Assembly (NCBI GenBank): GCA_963971535.1 | Contig: OZ020591.1 | Coordinates: 17,408,823-17,472,822, forward strand | Reading direction: 5' to 3' | Source: Notolepis coatsorum | Taxonomy: Eukaryota > Chordata > Actinopteri > Aulopiformes > Paralepididae | Length of the DNA stretch: 64,000 nucleotides | Shown here: one piece after another, positions 1 through 11,374 of the stretch | Layout: every line of letters begins with the position of its first letter | Position numbering within the stretch: the stretch's first letter is position 1 | Program-made: the position numbers and the translations under genes | The notes under the pieces: generated by a model | The model's database searches: none | What the model was told of the DNA's origin: nothing | What the model saw: the letters and a program-made list of their open reading frames with translations, nothing else

Positions 1-65
1 GGAAGTCCATTTCTTTAAAACAAAATTGAAGTCCAGGTCCAATGTGATGTGTCCGTCTTTCAACA

Positions 66-1298
66 TTGAACACTGAAGTCTTCCTGGGATCAGAGCTTCA
101 AGCACGTGACCCACCAGTTGTGAATACAACTGGCGCTGCTCTGATGGCTGCCTTTCTGATCGCTCCGACGAGACTGTGCTTTATTTTGTTAATTTTTATA
201 GTATTAGGAGTTTTATTTGCACCAACTGTTGGTGCATTATATGTGTATGACCGTCAGTCAATCATTGACATTGGATTAAGAAAAACTTACCGTTTGGATT
301 GCTCTCTGGATCGGATCGCTGAACAGCAGAAATGGCCCGCCGAGATCCTTTGTTATGCCGGCCATGGACAAGACCACCAGAAGCCGCCGCGAAGACGAGG
401 AAAGAGAGCCGGGGTCCGGAACAGACTGAGGTCCAAACGACACAGAACCACATTGCCCAGCATATTGTTGGCCAATGTGCAATCGATAGGAAACAAATTG
501 GACGACATCAGAGCAAGGATCCAATTCCAGAGGGACATTCGGGATTGTAACGTCCTCTGTTTCACAGAAACTTGGCTGAGTCCAGATGTCCCGAATCATG
601 CAATAGAACCGGCAGACCATTTCTTCGTTCTCCGCAAAGACCGGACGGCATTAGAGTCACTAAAGACGAGAGGAGGCGGCATTGCCTTCATGATAAACAA
701 GGAGTGGTGCGATTTAGGCAACACAAAGGAAATGTCTAACCACTGCTCCCCAGACCTGGAGTTTATCACGATAAAATGTCGACCCTTCTTCCTCCCAAGA
801 GAGTTAACGTCCATCATCCTCATCGGAGTGTACATTCCACCACACGCGAACACTGGGGTCGCACTTTCAAAACTTCACGACGAGGTAAACAAACTCCAGG
901 CAGCTAATGCTGACGCTGCCATTTTGGTCTTGGGGGATTTCAACAGCGCGCGTCTTAAAACGGTGCTGCCGAATTTCTATCAGCATGTGACCTGTCCCAC
1001 CAGAGGCGAGAACATATTAGACCATGTATACTCGCAATTTAAGAATGGGTACAAGTCACAGGCTCTTAGTCCATTCGGTAAAAGCGATCACGCCGCCATT
1101 TTTCTTTTGCCTAAGTACAAACAGAGTCTCAAGCGAACGCCGGTGGTCTCGCGAGAGGTTAAGCGTTGGGCCGTGACGTCAGTGGAGTCACTCCAAGCAG
1201 TGCTGGGAAGCACAGAATGGAGTGTATTCCGTGATAACACAGCCAATATTATCTATCTGTACTCAGGTAGAAGTAATAATCCCCACCACCAAAATTAA
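66..1298 (+). pseudogene. LINE ORF2 part 1: AP-like endonuclease
   Basis: This 410-codon open stretch carries an exonuclease/endonuclease/phosphatase fold, the nickase that starts target-primed reverse transcription. Visible hallmarks are LANVQSIGNKLD (near residue 135), FTETWL (about 165), LGDFNSA (about 290) and SDHAAIF near residue 340. The first ~60 residues are unlike the rest: a strongly hydrophobic run (about residues 27-58) followed by YDRQSIID, a type of leader often seen before the endonuclease in fish L2-like ORF2. The last ~25 residues are out of frame with the family protein, because a frame change lies near 1200-1290. Start codon is uncertain; the first ATG of the frame is given. 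Confidence 0.8.
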
Positions 1299-1677
1299 TA
1301 TCTACCCAAATCAAAAGCCCTGGGTAGACAAATCCGTCCGTGAGGCTCTGAAAGTGCGCACAACAGCATACAACACCGGGCTGGTGACAGGCAACATGGA
1401 AGAACACAAGATGGCAAGATACAACGTCAGGAGAGCAGTAATAGAGGCAAAACGGCGTTACAGGGATAAAGTTGAACTTCAGTTTGAACAGGCTGACTCT
1501 AGAGGCATGTGGCAGGGCCTCAGAACAATGACAGACTACAAAGGAACCCCCCTCAAACTGAACAGTGACATCTCCTTAGCAAATGATCTCAACTCCTTCT
1601 ATGCGAGGTTTGAGGCTGTGAATAACAACACCAGCCTACAAACCACGGCAATGGGGGGGGGGGGGGGGGTCTGCTGA
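1222..1677 (+). pseudogene. LINE ORF2 part 2: linker before the reverse transcriptase
   Basis: Continues the LINE protein in the next frame from roughly 1270. It reads through NQKPWVDKSVREALKVR and a basic helix-rich segment up to LNSFYARFEA, the linker normally found between endonuclease and reverse transcriptase in L2/CR1-type ORF2. It ends in a run of 17 G (1653-1669), after which the reverse transcriptase is in the third frame. The homopolymer is the likely site of the second frame change, through slippage in the genome or an assembly error. The family normally encodes this as one protein with its neighbours. Confidence 0.75.
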
Positions 1678-1687
1678 TGGAGACTCA

Positions 1688-3082
1688 GTGTTCAGGGTAA
1701 CAGAGCATGAGGTGAGACGGATCTTTAAAAAAGTGGATATCAGGAAGACAGCAGGACCGGACGGCATCCCCGGCCGCGTCCTAAAAGTCTGTGCCGACCA
1801 ACTGGCCCCGGTATTCACTGACATCTTCAACCTGTCCTTGGAACAGGCCGTCATCCCCACCTGTCTGAAGAAGTCCACCATCATCCCTGTACCCAAAAAA
1901 TCTACGCCCGCTTGCCTCAACGACTACCGCCCTGTAGCCCTCACCTCCATAGCCATGAAGTGCTTTGAGAAGCTAGTGAAGGGCTACATCTGTTCCTCCC
2001 TCCCCATCAACCTGGACCCTCTGCAATTTGCATATCGCCCCAACAGGTCCACGGAGGACGCCATAGCCCATGTGCTGCACACAGCAGCATCACATCTGGA
2101 CAAGAGGCAGGGGAACTATGTGAGAATGCTGTTCATCGACTACAGCTCAGCATTCAATACCATAGTCCCCTCCAAACTCATAGCCAAGCTCAGGGACCTG
2201 GGCTTGAACTATGACCTGTGCCAGTGGGTCCTGGACTTCCTGACGGGCAGACCCCAGGTGGTAAGAGCCGGCAACTGCACCTCCTCATCCATCACGCTCA
2301 ACATAGGGGCCCCCCAGGGCTGTGTTCTGAGCCCCCTCCTCTACTCCCTGTACACACATGACTGCGTAGCACAGCGGAACAACAACACCATCATCAAATT
2401 TGCTGATGACACAGTAGTGGTGGGCCTGATCTCTGCCAACGACGAAAGGGCCTACCTGGAAGAGGTAGAGAACCTGTCACAGTGGTGTCAGGAGAACTGC
2501 CTCTCCCTGAACGTCAGCAAAACAAAAGAGATGATTGTGGACTTCAGGAGGTCGGGGGTCAAGGACTACAGCCCCCTCAGCATCGACGGGGCACCAGTTG
2601 AGAGAGTGAACAGTTTCAAGTACCTCGGAGCCCACATATCCGAGGACTTGACATGGACCACACACATTGACAGTGTTGTGAAGAAGGCACGACAACGCCT
2701 CTACTTCCTCAGGCGCCTAAGGAAGTTCCAAGTCAGTCAGAAGATCCTTAGGAACTTCTACTCATGTACAATAGAGAGCATCCTGACCGGCAACATCACC
2801 TCCTGGTTTGGGAATAGCACTGCACAAGACCGTAGCAGACTACAAAGAGTGACACGTTCAGCCGAACGCACAATTAGAGGGGGGCTTCCCACCCTCCAGA
2901 ACATTTACAACAAGCGGTGCAAGGGGAAGGCTAAGAGAATTATTAAGGACTCGAGCCACCCGAACAACTGCCTCTTTGAACTGCTGCCGTCAGGCAAGCG
3001 ATACCGGAGTCTTATGGCGAGCACAGAAAGACTCAGAAGGAGCTTCTATCCCCAGGCCATCAGGCTGCTAAACGAAAAATAA
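1688..3082 (+). pseudogene. LINE ORF2 part 3: reverse transcriptase and C-terminal region
   Basis: A 464-codon stretch with the non-LTR reverse transcriptase blocks in order: [18 protein letters not shown]...[52 protein letters not shown], and the catalytic FADDTVV near 2400. The C-terminal segment ([39 protein letters not shown]) is typical of L2-type elements. The frame is clean to its stop just before the 3' UTR. It copies the element's RNA at nicked DNA in the nucleus. It cannot make a full ORF2 protein here because of the two upstream frame changes. Confidence 0.88.
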
Positions 3083-3560
3083 TCGCTAAACGAACAATAA
3101 TCACTATGCAACAACCATCAAATGCACACAGCACACACACCCACACGCACACACTCACTCAAACAAACAACACACTGCAGCACCCACTCTCCACACTTTA
3201 GATCACACAAACACACTTACACTTTATATTTATTGATAAAGGATTTGCACTACAACTCGTACACCTACTGTGAATTGTACCTAAACTGCACCTCGTCCAT
3301 TTATGCCTTGCACTATATAGTATTGTATATTAGTACACTGCACAGTATTGTATATTGTATGGTAACTACGTCTACGAACATTGTACATATGTCTAAACTG
3401 AACACTGTGACCTCTTTTTTTACTTCTAATTTTTACTATGTCTTTATCTCATACTTATCTTGTCATGCACAGTCTCTGGAGCGCAACAGTAAGAAGCATT
3501 TTGTACAAAAGTATTCTGTACTTCTGTATGACAACTATTAAAGAAACTTGAAACTTGAAA

Positions 3561-4019
3561 CACCAGTTCTGTGGTGAAACAGGCTCTGAGGTTGTCAGAT
3601 GCTCTCTGGCGCCACCAGTTATTGAAGGAATACACTGTTGCTGTCACACCTCAGTCTTCTGACTGCTACCTTGAACTACTTATGAGCGAAGCCCACTAGG
3701 GCACGACATATCTGCAGTAGAGATGTCCGCTGTCACTCCAATACAATGGAGCTAAATGGCACCGGGTTTGTGCCAAAATAATTTGAAAAACTCAACATTA
3801 ATGTCAATAGACCTTTTTGTTTAATTTAGCAACTATTTTCTGTAGAGTATTCTACTTTTAACTTAAGTAAAATATCATGTCCAAATGGTTACACAGCATT
3901 TTAAATTATAACACTCATAATGAAAGAGTCAAAACAAGCATATAAAATATATTTTATTGACTAAATCAAAAAAGGTACAGAATCGTTGTTTGATATGAAT
4001 GAAGAAATCAGTCACAAAA
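3561..4019. other. No gene or repeat recognised
   Basis: AT-rich flank between the LINE tail and a minisatellite. Short open frames exist but none has recognisable protein features or codon structure. Confidence 0.5.
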
Positions 4020-4215
4020 CAAAAATAAGTCCTAAGGATTCCTATTGGATATACTACTTAGTATAAGTACATGGGGTTCCTGTTGAGTATACTGCTTAGT
4101 ATGTACATGGCTATTGTGTATACTACTTAGTATATGTACATGGGGTTCCTGTTGAGTATACTACTTAGTATAAGTACATGGGGTTCCTGTTGAGTATACT
4201 ACTTAGTATGGGAAC
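4020..4215. repeat. Minisatellite, about 36-40-bp units
   Basis: Imperfect tandem copies of a unit containing gtacatggggttcctgttga followed by gtatactacttagtat, about four to five copies. A further diverged copy (acatggggtttctattta) reappears at 4618, after the SINE-like insert, so the insert landed inside the array. Confidence 0.75.
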
Positions 4216-4217
4216 AA

Positions 4218-4615
4218 ACATTTTGGGCAGCTCGGTGGTCCTGGGTTCGATTCCCGCTTGGGGACCAGGTTGCCGCATTGCCAGGTACCCAGGTGGGGTA
4301 TCTCCCGGGCCTTTCTGTGTGGAGTTTGCATGTTGTCCCTGTGCTCGCAAGGGTTTCCCCTCCAGATAAGATAAAGCCAAAGGAAAAACACACAGAACAG
4401 ATCGCTAACGCTGTTGCGTCCCTGACGAAGATGGACAGGAGCACTTTGATTGGTCCCCGGGCACGGCCCATAAAACAGCCCATGTCTGCTCCCGGCTGCC
4501 CTTGGGGGGAAGGACGACGGGATGGGAAAAGTGCAGAGAGACATTTCATCTGTGTGTGTGAGTGTTCCTGTGTGTCGCCCATCTCGCATGCGTGTCTGTT
4601 TTCCTCTTCTAAAAA
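4218..4615 (+). mobile_element. SINE-like dispersed fish repeat with tRNA-type B box
   Basis: Contains ggttcgattcccg, a good match to the RNA polymerase III B box, followed by the phrase tctgtgtggagtttgcatgt, which is common in dispersed fish repeats. No convincing A box or full cloverleaf precedes it, so this is a truncated copy or a different kind of repeat rather than a tRNA gene. It interrupts the minisatellite. Exact ends and target-site duplication are not clear. Confidence 0.5.
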
Positions 4616-4697
4616 AGTACATGGGGTTTCTATTTAATATACTGCAAACTGTGTTTGGGGACCTGTTCTCTTTATTCTTTTCAAGTCTACTCTCAGC

Positions 4698-6805
4698 TTA
4701 AACGGAACAACTAAATGTTTTCTTTCCTGTATGAGTTCTAGTGTGTTTCTTCATATTTCCTTTATCATTGAACCCTTTCCCACAAACTGAACAATTAAAT
4801 GATTTCTCTCCATTATGAGTTCTCATGTGTGTCTTCAGATTTGTTTGCTGACTGAACCCTTTCCCACAAACTGAACAACTAAATGGTTTCTCTCCAGTAT
4901 GAGTTATCATGTGTCTCTTCAGATGTGCCTTCGTACTGAACACGTTCTCACAAACTGAACAACTAAATGGCTTCTCTCCAGTGTGAGTTCTCATGTGTGT
5001 CGTTAGACTTTCTTTATGCCTGAACCCTTTCCCACAAACTGAACAGCTAAATGGTTTCTCTCCAGTGTGAGTTCTCATGTGTATCTTTAGACTTTCTGTA
5101 TACCTGAACCCTTTCCCACAAACTGAACAACTAAATGGTTTCTCTCCAGTATGAGTTCTCATGTGTTTATTCAGATTTGATTGCTGACTGAACACTTTGC
5201 CACAAAATGAACAACTAAATGGTTTCTCTCCAGTGTGAGTTCTCATGTGTTTCTCCAGACTCGTTTGCTGACTGAACCCTTTCCCACAAACTGTACAACT
5301 AAATGGTTTCTCTCTTGTATGAACTCTTGTGTGTATCTTCATACATGTTATCATGTGTATCTTCACATATCCCTTCGTACTGAACCCTTTCCCACAAACT
5401 GAACAAACAAATGGTTTCTCTCCAGTATGAATTTGCATGTGTGTCTTCAGATCTCCCTTCCTACAGAACCCTTTCCCACAAATTGAACAACTAAATGGTT
5501 TCTCTCCAGTATGAATTATCATGTGTTTCTTCAGATATCCCTTCGTACTGAAGCCTTTCCCACAAACTGAACAACTAAATGGCTTCTCTCCAGTATGAAT
5601 TACCATGTGTGTCTTCAGACTTTCTGTATACCTGAACCCTTTCCCACAAACTGAACAACTAAATGGTTTCTCTCCAGTATGAGTTCTCATGTGTTTCTTC
5701 AGATTTATTTCCTGACTGAACCCTTTCCCACAAACTGAACAACCAATTGGTTTCACTCCGGTATGATTTCTTATGTGTATCTTCAGATCTCTCTTCTTGC
5801 TGAACCCAGGCCTGTTAGACAACGTTTGTATTTTCTGTGTCTTCTTTTGTTTTAGTGCCATCAAACCTGGACCTCCACTCTCCTTCCATTCATCTCTGTC
5901 ATCAGTCTCAGCTCCAGAACTGTCATCATCACTGTCATCAGTCTCAGTTAGAGAACAGTCTGAAGAGAGAGGCTGGCTATCTCTAGTTGGTTCTAAATCA
6001 CCAGCTGGATCTAAGTTACTGGTTAGTTCCGCTACTCCACAGTCCTCTCCTTCAGGTTCTGTTTTCATGTGTTCAGTTGAGGTGCTGGGTAAAGAGTATG
6101 CTTCTCTGTTTTTCTCCCTCTGGGTTTGAAGAGGCTGGAAGGACAGAGCGTTCTCTTGACCATCTTCACATTTCACTGGGTTAACTGTGATCTTGGAGAG
6201 ATCAGCTTCCTCCAGCCCTTGATCTAGTTCATCTTTAATCTGCTCTGGGTCCCGGTTTTGGCTGAGTTGTGAGGACAGAGTGTTCTCACCTTCATTTTCA
6301 CATTTCATAGGTTGTAAGGTAATCTTGGAGCAATCAGCCTCCTCTAGATCTTGACACAGTTCCTCCTGTTCCTCTTTAATCTGTAGGGACTCTGGGTCCT
6401 GGGTTTGGCTGAGTTGTGAGGACAGAGTGTTCTCACCTTCATTTTTACATTTCATAGGTTGTAAGGTAATCTTGGAGCAATCAGCCTCCTCTAGACCTCG
6501 ACACAGTTCCTCCTGTTCCTCTTTGATCTGTAGGAGCTCTGGGTCCTGGGTTTGGCTGAGCAGTGAGGTCTGAAGTTTCTCTTCATCATCTTCACTCTTC
6601 ACAGGGACAGGGTTGAAAGTGAACTTGATGATATCAGCCTCCTCCAGACCTTGAAGCTGCTCTCCCTCCTGACTGCTCCAGAGTTCCTCCTGTTCCTCTT
6701 TAATCTGTAGGGGCTCTGGCTCCTCCTGGTCCAGACTGGGGCTCCTCTCCTGCTGCTCAGGGGGAACCTCCTCTTCACAGATACACAGCTGTAAGGCCAT
6801 GGAGT
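4698..6805 (-). CDS. C2H2 zinc-finger protein, main (last) exon, intact
   Basis: A long exon of a probable DNA-binding transcription factor. After a splice acceptor, about 360 residues form an acidic leader with three repeats of the type [10 protein letters not shown]...LEEADCSKI, ending in a D/S-rich stretch ([16 protein letters not shown]). A finger-like segment lacking both cysteines follows ([15 protein letters not shown]), then twelve C2H2 fingers joined by TGEKPFS linkers, then a stop three residues into a thirteenth. The fifth finger is odd: it has HMITC where HMITH is expected, plus eight extra residues. An open frame runs further upstream to 6974, but that part enters a palindromic transposon and is not taken as coding. 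The first exon(s) with the start codon were not found. Teleosts carry large families of such genes. Its paralogue at 47507-48623 is broken. No named orthologue is assigned. Confidence 0.85.
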
Positions 6806-6822
6806 CTAGAAAGAAGGGCATA
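6806..6822 (-). other. Splice acceptor of the zinc-finger exon
   Basis: On the minus strand a pyrimidine-rich tract (gcccttctttctag) ends in AG at 6807-6806, directly before the acidic leader. The same acceptor is conserved at 48624-48640 before the paralogue. There the ATG at 6800-6798 is ATT, which argues that translation begins in an upstream exon. Confidence 0.6.
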
Positions 6823-6882
6823 CAATCATTTAAATGTAATTTGTTGTAAACATTGCTTTTGAAAGTAACAAAGGGACAGGCC

Positions 6883-7516
6883 GCGTGTATGCCTTCTACA
6901 ACGCTGTTCGGTTTCCGCGTTGCCGTTTTGCGCTCTGATTGGCCGAGCGCGCGCATGGGCATGAGCCGCGACAAGCTCCTCAGAAAGGCAGGAATAATAA
7001 GCTCCGTTTAAGCAATTTATACAAATGGAAGTATTGATTTCGCCGTAACGAATCATTAAAAAAATATACCGTTAACTGGAATATGTTGTGCCTTTACACA
7101 TATTTTGGATTATGTAATTGGTTTGTCATGACAAACCAATAAAAGATCGCAAATTAACCGCTGGCTACAACAACACACAGTAACTACATGAATCATTGTT
7201 TACACTGTGGGTTACTGTGTGTTGTTGTAGCCAGCGGTTAATTCGCGATCTTTTATTAGTTTGTCATGACAAACCAATTACATAATCCAAAATATGTGTA
7301 AAGGCACAACATATTCCAGTTAACGGTATATTTTTTTAATGATTCGTTACGGCGAAATCAATACTTCCATTTGTATAAATTGCTTAAACGGAGCTTATTA
7401 TTCCTGCCTTTCTGAGGAGCTTGTCGCGGCTCATGCGCATGCGCACGCTCTGCCAATCAGAGCGCAAAACGGCAACGCGGAAACCGAACAGCGTTGTAGA
7501 AGGCATACACGCGGCC
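6883..7516. mobile_element. Palindromic foldback element, arms about 302 bp
   Basis: Left arm 6883-7184 and right arm 7211-7512 are near-perfect reverse complements around a 26-bp centre, so the whole unit could fold into one giant hairpin. Each arm itself contains a perfect 22-bp palindrome around ggtttgtcatgacaaacc. The repeat aggcc flanks both ends (6878-6882 and 7517-7521). The paralogous locus has a single aggcc at 48696-48700 with continuous flanks, which is the empty site. No transposase is present and the superfamily is not clear from the ends. Short matching open frames on opposite strands simply mirror the palindrome. Confidence 0.88.
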
Positions 7517-7521
7517 AGGCC

Positions 7522-7860
7522 ACTATTTCACACTACACTCTTAACAGGAAAGTAACAACATGCTGAACCAATATATAGGGATGCACAGATCCTATACCAA
7601 ATACCGCTATCAGGCCGATACTAGCTACATGTGATCAGTATCGACTACAGGTGGTCTGATCCATTACCACGTTGTCATAAAGCATCCTCCTCCACTAACA
7701 TCCCAGCAGCAGTGCATGGTGGAGAAGAAGGACAATGTTCCTGCTGATTCTGCTTGATGAGATGTTGGACAAAGGTTTGGAGTTTTTATTATATAGGGCT
7801 ATAAAATAACAAGTGTACATGTACACCTCCAATACTGTACATGTACACACAACTACATGT
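7522..7860. other. Duplicated flank of the zinc-finger locus
   Basis: Non-coding sequence (from actatttcacactacactct, then cagatcctatacc, then the ctccaatactgtacatgtac region) that recurs with small changes at 48701-50880. It shows that the zinc-finger exon was duplicated together with at least 1 kb of 5' flank or intron. Confidence 0.75.
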
Positions 7861-7902
7861 TAGGGATGGGTACCTTTCACATTTGAACCGATACCGGTAC
7901 CG

Positions 7903-9413
7903 TAGGGCTGGACGGTATGGTTTAAAATGTATATCACGGTATAATTTGAAGCATAGACGATAATGGTATATATAGGGGTGGGGGGGGGAATTGATACGTA
8001 GTAGTATAGCGATACTTTGCGTGGCGATACTGTATCGATACAGGGACGCCAAGTATCGATATTTAATTATTCATCTTTTTTTCTTTCTTTTTTTGTATAA
8101 GGAAGTTGCATTGTTCATTTCAATACCTGTAATAGTACAGTAGTCCACACACACACACACACACACACATTCAGTTCAGTTGGAATATGACTGTAATACA
8201 AACAGTTCAGTTTGTCAGGTACATGCAACACAGATTACAGTGTTGACATCTGTCTGCTTGAGAAAATACCATGTTCTGCAATAAAAATGATTGAAGTGAG
8301 ATGAACAGACTGAACTTTATTTTATTAGATAAAACATGTTGACAAAGTTGTACTTTGCAGTTGAAAAAAGCGAATAAATTAAATGTGATCAAAATAAAAA
8401 AAATATGCAATACTCAGCGTATCGCGATATATTTAGTATCGCGATACTATCGTATTGTGACGCAAGTATCGCGATAGTATTGTATCGTGAGGTCTCTGGC
8501 GATTCCCACCCCTAGGTATATATCACGGTATATTAATTTATCTTAAAATGTCTATATAAATGCTTCTGAAGGGGTAAAACACTGGTATGGCAGTTATTGC
8601 TGTACTCTTGTATTACTAGGACATATTTCACATAGTACAGAGGTATTTTAAAACTGCAATAGAAAAATGCAAAACCTTTTCTCAAGTTACTTCCATCTCT
8701 GAAAAACTTTTTTCATGAAATACAATCAAATCAAGCGGCACAAAGGGAAAATAAAAACTACTGCAGGACAGGAGGTTTCTTTCCCTCAAACAACTCAGAC
8801 ACAATACAACTCCAACATAACTTTAGTGTACATGTTTGACAACGTAGAGAGAGAGAGAGAGCGTGATGTAACAGGTTTGAGTTTGAGGTTTGAGCTTCCT
8901 AAGATGCCGTAGGTGATGATGTCACACCAGGATGTCATTGTCAACACACAGAGCTGGAAACGAGACCAGCCCGATCGATAAAGCGATATAAAAGGAATGA
9001 ATAGCCAAATAAATGTTAAGTTATCTTTGAACCTCTGTTTTCAAGCCTCGTCAATATACCCCCCCCCCCCTTTCATCACTAATGGAACTGGTGCCACAGA
9101 GTCACGTTAGAACTTTAGCTTAGTGGCTAACGTGAGTTAGCTTAGCGGCTAACATTAGGAGACTTGCTTTAGCACAGCAACGGGGCTATCAGACTCCTTA
9201 GCCAAATTGAAATGCCAAAACTATATGGTAAGGTCCGTGAACAAGTGGAGAAAAACTCAGTACAATTAAACACTATGCAACGACCACTGCAAACGCAGAG
9301 TGAATCGTCAAGTAACGTTAACGTCATTGCTACTGCTGTGACTTAGCTGCTCATACCGGTCACAAGGTATAGTCAAAATCCATACCGTTTATAACGTATA
9401 CCGTCCACCCCTA
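7903..9413. mobile_element. hAT-type non-autonomous element (middle of nest)
   Basis: Ends are inverted: tagggctggacgg at the left and ccgtccacccta-like at the right. The flanking octamers cggtaccg (7895-7902) and gggtaccg (9414-9421) match at 7 of 8 positions, as expected for a hAT insertion into the outer element. It has no coding capacity. It contains a (CA)n run at 8143-8168 inside its own nested guest. Confidence 0.72.
7973..8514. mobile_element. hAT-type non-autonomous element (innermost)
   Basis: Inverted ends taggggtggg / cccaccccta, internal cgatac/gtatcg-rich subterminal repeats, and a perfect 8-bp target duplication ggtatata at 7965-7972 and 8515-8522. No open frame of note. Confidence 0.85.
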
Positions 9414-9549
9414 GGGTACCGGTACCTGTGAATCGATACCGGTACCCAACGGTACCTTTTTTCGGTACTTTAGTCTCAAAAATGTAATCTATCTCTATCC
9501 CAGTTGTAAAAAAATAAAATCAAAACTTAATAAATAAATAATGTATTAT

Positions 9550-9790
9550 TAGGGATGCAACGAATGGGAAATTCTTGGCCGAAAACCGAATGCCGAATAT
9601 GATTAATATAAATATATACATATGTTTTTTTCTTTTTACCTAATTACTACCTAATTATGGCAAAAGACATGATTATGGCAAAACTTTAATTAAATAATAT
9701 TAATAATCACTATTATGGGTCCATAAAACATTTATTCAGCACTTTTGAATGCATACATTAATTCCAGACTGACTGCTGAAATATTGTACA
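9550..9790. mobile_element. Partial non-autonomous DNA element (agggatgca family)
   Basis: From tagggatgcaacgaatggg to about 9790 the sequence follows the element at 29092-29691, including cactattatgggtccataaa. The right terminus of that family is not found before 10084, so this copy is partial. The rest of the stretch to 10083 shows nothing recognisable. Confidence 0.6.
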
Positions 9791-10083
9791 ATTTAAACAT
9801 TTTCTCTTTGCATACAACAAAATGTGCATTCAAGTCAAGGGCATTTTCTTTTCTCTCTAGGATAACTACAACAAAGTGCATTCAGAACAAAGCCAAGGTG
9901 CTTTAAAACTGCATAAAGATCTGCATAAAGACACACACACACGAGAGGGAGAATAGCAAGAGCAGACTGATGTTACTGTCGTGACTACCGAGTCATAATT
10001 CACGGCGTTCTAGCCTACATGGAAGGACTGTTGTACTTACTACATCTCCCATGACTCTTAGCGGGGGATGACGTAGCTTACGA

Positions 10084-10250
10084 GATTGATTGATTGATTG
10101 AAAACTTTATTAACAGATTGCAGAATGGTTCAGTACAGTACAGCTCAATACACACAATTGTTAAGGGGATGCAGACCAGAGAAAGACTTTCGTCTTGTTT
10201 ACATCAGGGTCCCCCATTTTCAATTCATCATAACATATATAAAGTAAAGC
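10084..10250 (-). mobile_element. 3' end of CAAT-tailed LINE, part 1 (split by LTR element)
   Basis: Begins with gattgattgattg, the reverse complement of the LINE's CAAT-repeat tail, followed by the conserved 3' UTR (ttaacagattgcagaatgg). It resumes at 19613 beyond the LTR element. Confidence 0.85.
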
Positions 10251-11177
10251 TGTAAAGTGTCACAGCCAACTAAGTGACACTGGGTAGTATGACATCCTGA
10301 TCTTATATATGATTATGGGGAATGTCTGTAGATTCTTCCTGGACAATGGAATAGAAACACGTTATGTGTAAACACATGTTAAGTGCCACAAGTCAACGAG
10401 TGACACTTTGTATAGTGTTCTTGTGTTTGTTGTGTATGATTGGAGCTATGTATGTGACCTGTATATCTGTGGCCCTGAGTTAAGAGCAGGCCCGAGCTGA
10501 GAGCAAGTCGGCACAGTTTAACCCTGTCCTGTCTGCATAGAATAAAACCAATGATTGGTACAGGTGTATTGTATATTTATATATATATACAATATATACA
10601 ATGAAATATACAATATATATTGTAGGTTGTATATAGTACAGGTATATTGTGTATTGTAGGAACACAGGCCAGTTATTCCCTCTCAATAATGACTACAGCC
10701 CAGAGGAATGTACGGGGGCCTCTCTGCTCCAGAAGGGACTTTCCACAGCAGAGACAAAGGGAGGAGTGAATCTCTGCCTACAAGAGTTAACCCTTTATAC
10801 ATTATAATACAAAAATATACATACATATTATACTTTAAACTACAAAATACATATATGATGTGTGATCAATCAGTGTATCTGTATATATCTGAAGTATGTG
10901 TTGGGCTAGGTAAGATATATTACGGCAGTCTGCCTCGTCCTCGTCTCAGAACGACAGAGGCCCATGGAGGAAGAAGGGGAGTCAGGAAGTTAACCCTTAC
11001 AGTGAGGAAGCAGAACAGACATGCTCTGTTCCAGCAAAAATGTTACAATTACTTTTCAAGTTACGGCCCAGTGGAGTAGGATGGGAGGAGAGCTAGTCCC
11101 TACGTATTGTGCGTTGACTGGCTAGTAAAATTGCATCACTGTATCTGAACCAATGACAAAGAGATGTTGAATTCCTT

Positions 11178-11183
11178 TATAAA
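11178..11183 (+). promoter_or_regulatory. Probable TATA box of the LTR promoter
   Basis: TATAAA in cctttataaaggc, the only TATAAA placed suitably upstream of the LTR's AATAAA. The second LTR has the same motif at 18664-18669. Confidence 0.55.
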
Positions 11184-11368
11184 GGCTAACTCACTTCCTC
11201 TCAGGCAGATTTTGAAGATTTTACCATTGTGTTACTTTGGAAGACAAGATGCAGGTTTTGGCTTTGGCAGGCACAAGCCGAGATTAAGAGATGACATGTT
11301 TTGTTTTATATAATCTTTTAAACTGTAATGGATATTTCCAATACAGTCTTTTTCTGTAACTTCATTGA

Positions 11369-11374
11369 AATAAA
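11369..11374 (+). terminator. Probable poly(A) signal of the LTR
   Basis: AATAAA in gaaataaaaatgac, about 190 bp downstream of the TATA motif and conserved in the other LTR. It would define the end of R in the element's transcript. Confidence 0.5.

Larger units (their letters stand above)
1..3560 (+). mobile_element. L2-clade LINE, nearly full ORF2, broken
   Basis: Non-LTR retrotransposon with an AP-type endonuclease followed by a reverse transcriptase and a 3' UTR ending in short ACTTGAA repeats, as L2-type LINEs do. The coding part lies in three successive frames, so the copy is dead. The 8-mer caccagtt occurs at 112-119 and again directly after the tail at 3561-3568. If that is a target-site duplication, the insertion starts near 120; this could also be chance. 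No ORF1 is seen. The same 3' UTR recurs on the minus strand at 50880-51238. Assignment to the L2 clade rests on the reverse transcriptase and tail style, recognised by eye. Confidence 0.85.
7861..9480. mobile_element. hAT-type non-autonomous element (outermost of a three-level nest)
   Basis: Starts with tagggatgggtacctttcac and continues after the nested insert at 9414 with GGTACC-rich sequence. A relative in the other orientation occupies 52942-53348, whose right end is the reverse complement of this start. The far end is not clear and may be cut near 9549 by the next element. Confidence 0.6.

Noticed and set aside
6806-6974. Upstream extension of the zinc-finger protein to an ATG at 6974
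   Set aside because: The extension crosses a splice acceptor and enters a palindromic transposon missing from the paralogue.
6826-7566. Two near-identical small proteins on opposite strands (MIRYGEINTSICIN...)
   Set aside because: They mirror each other because the DNA is palindromic; no independent support for coding.
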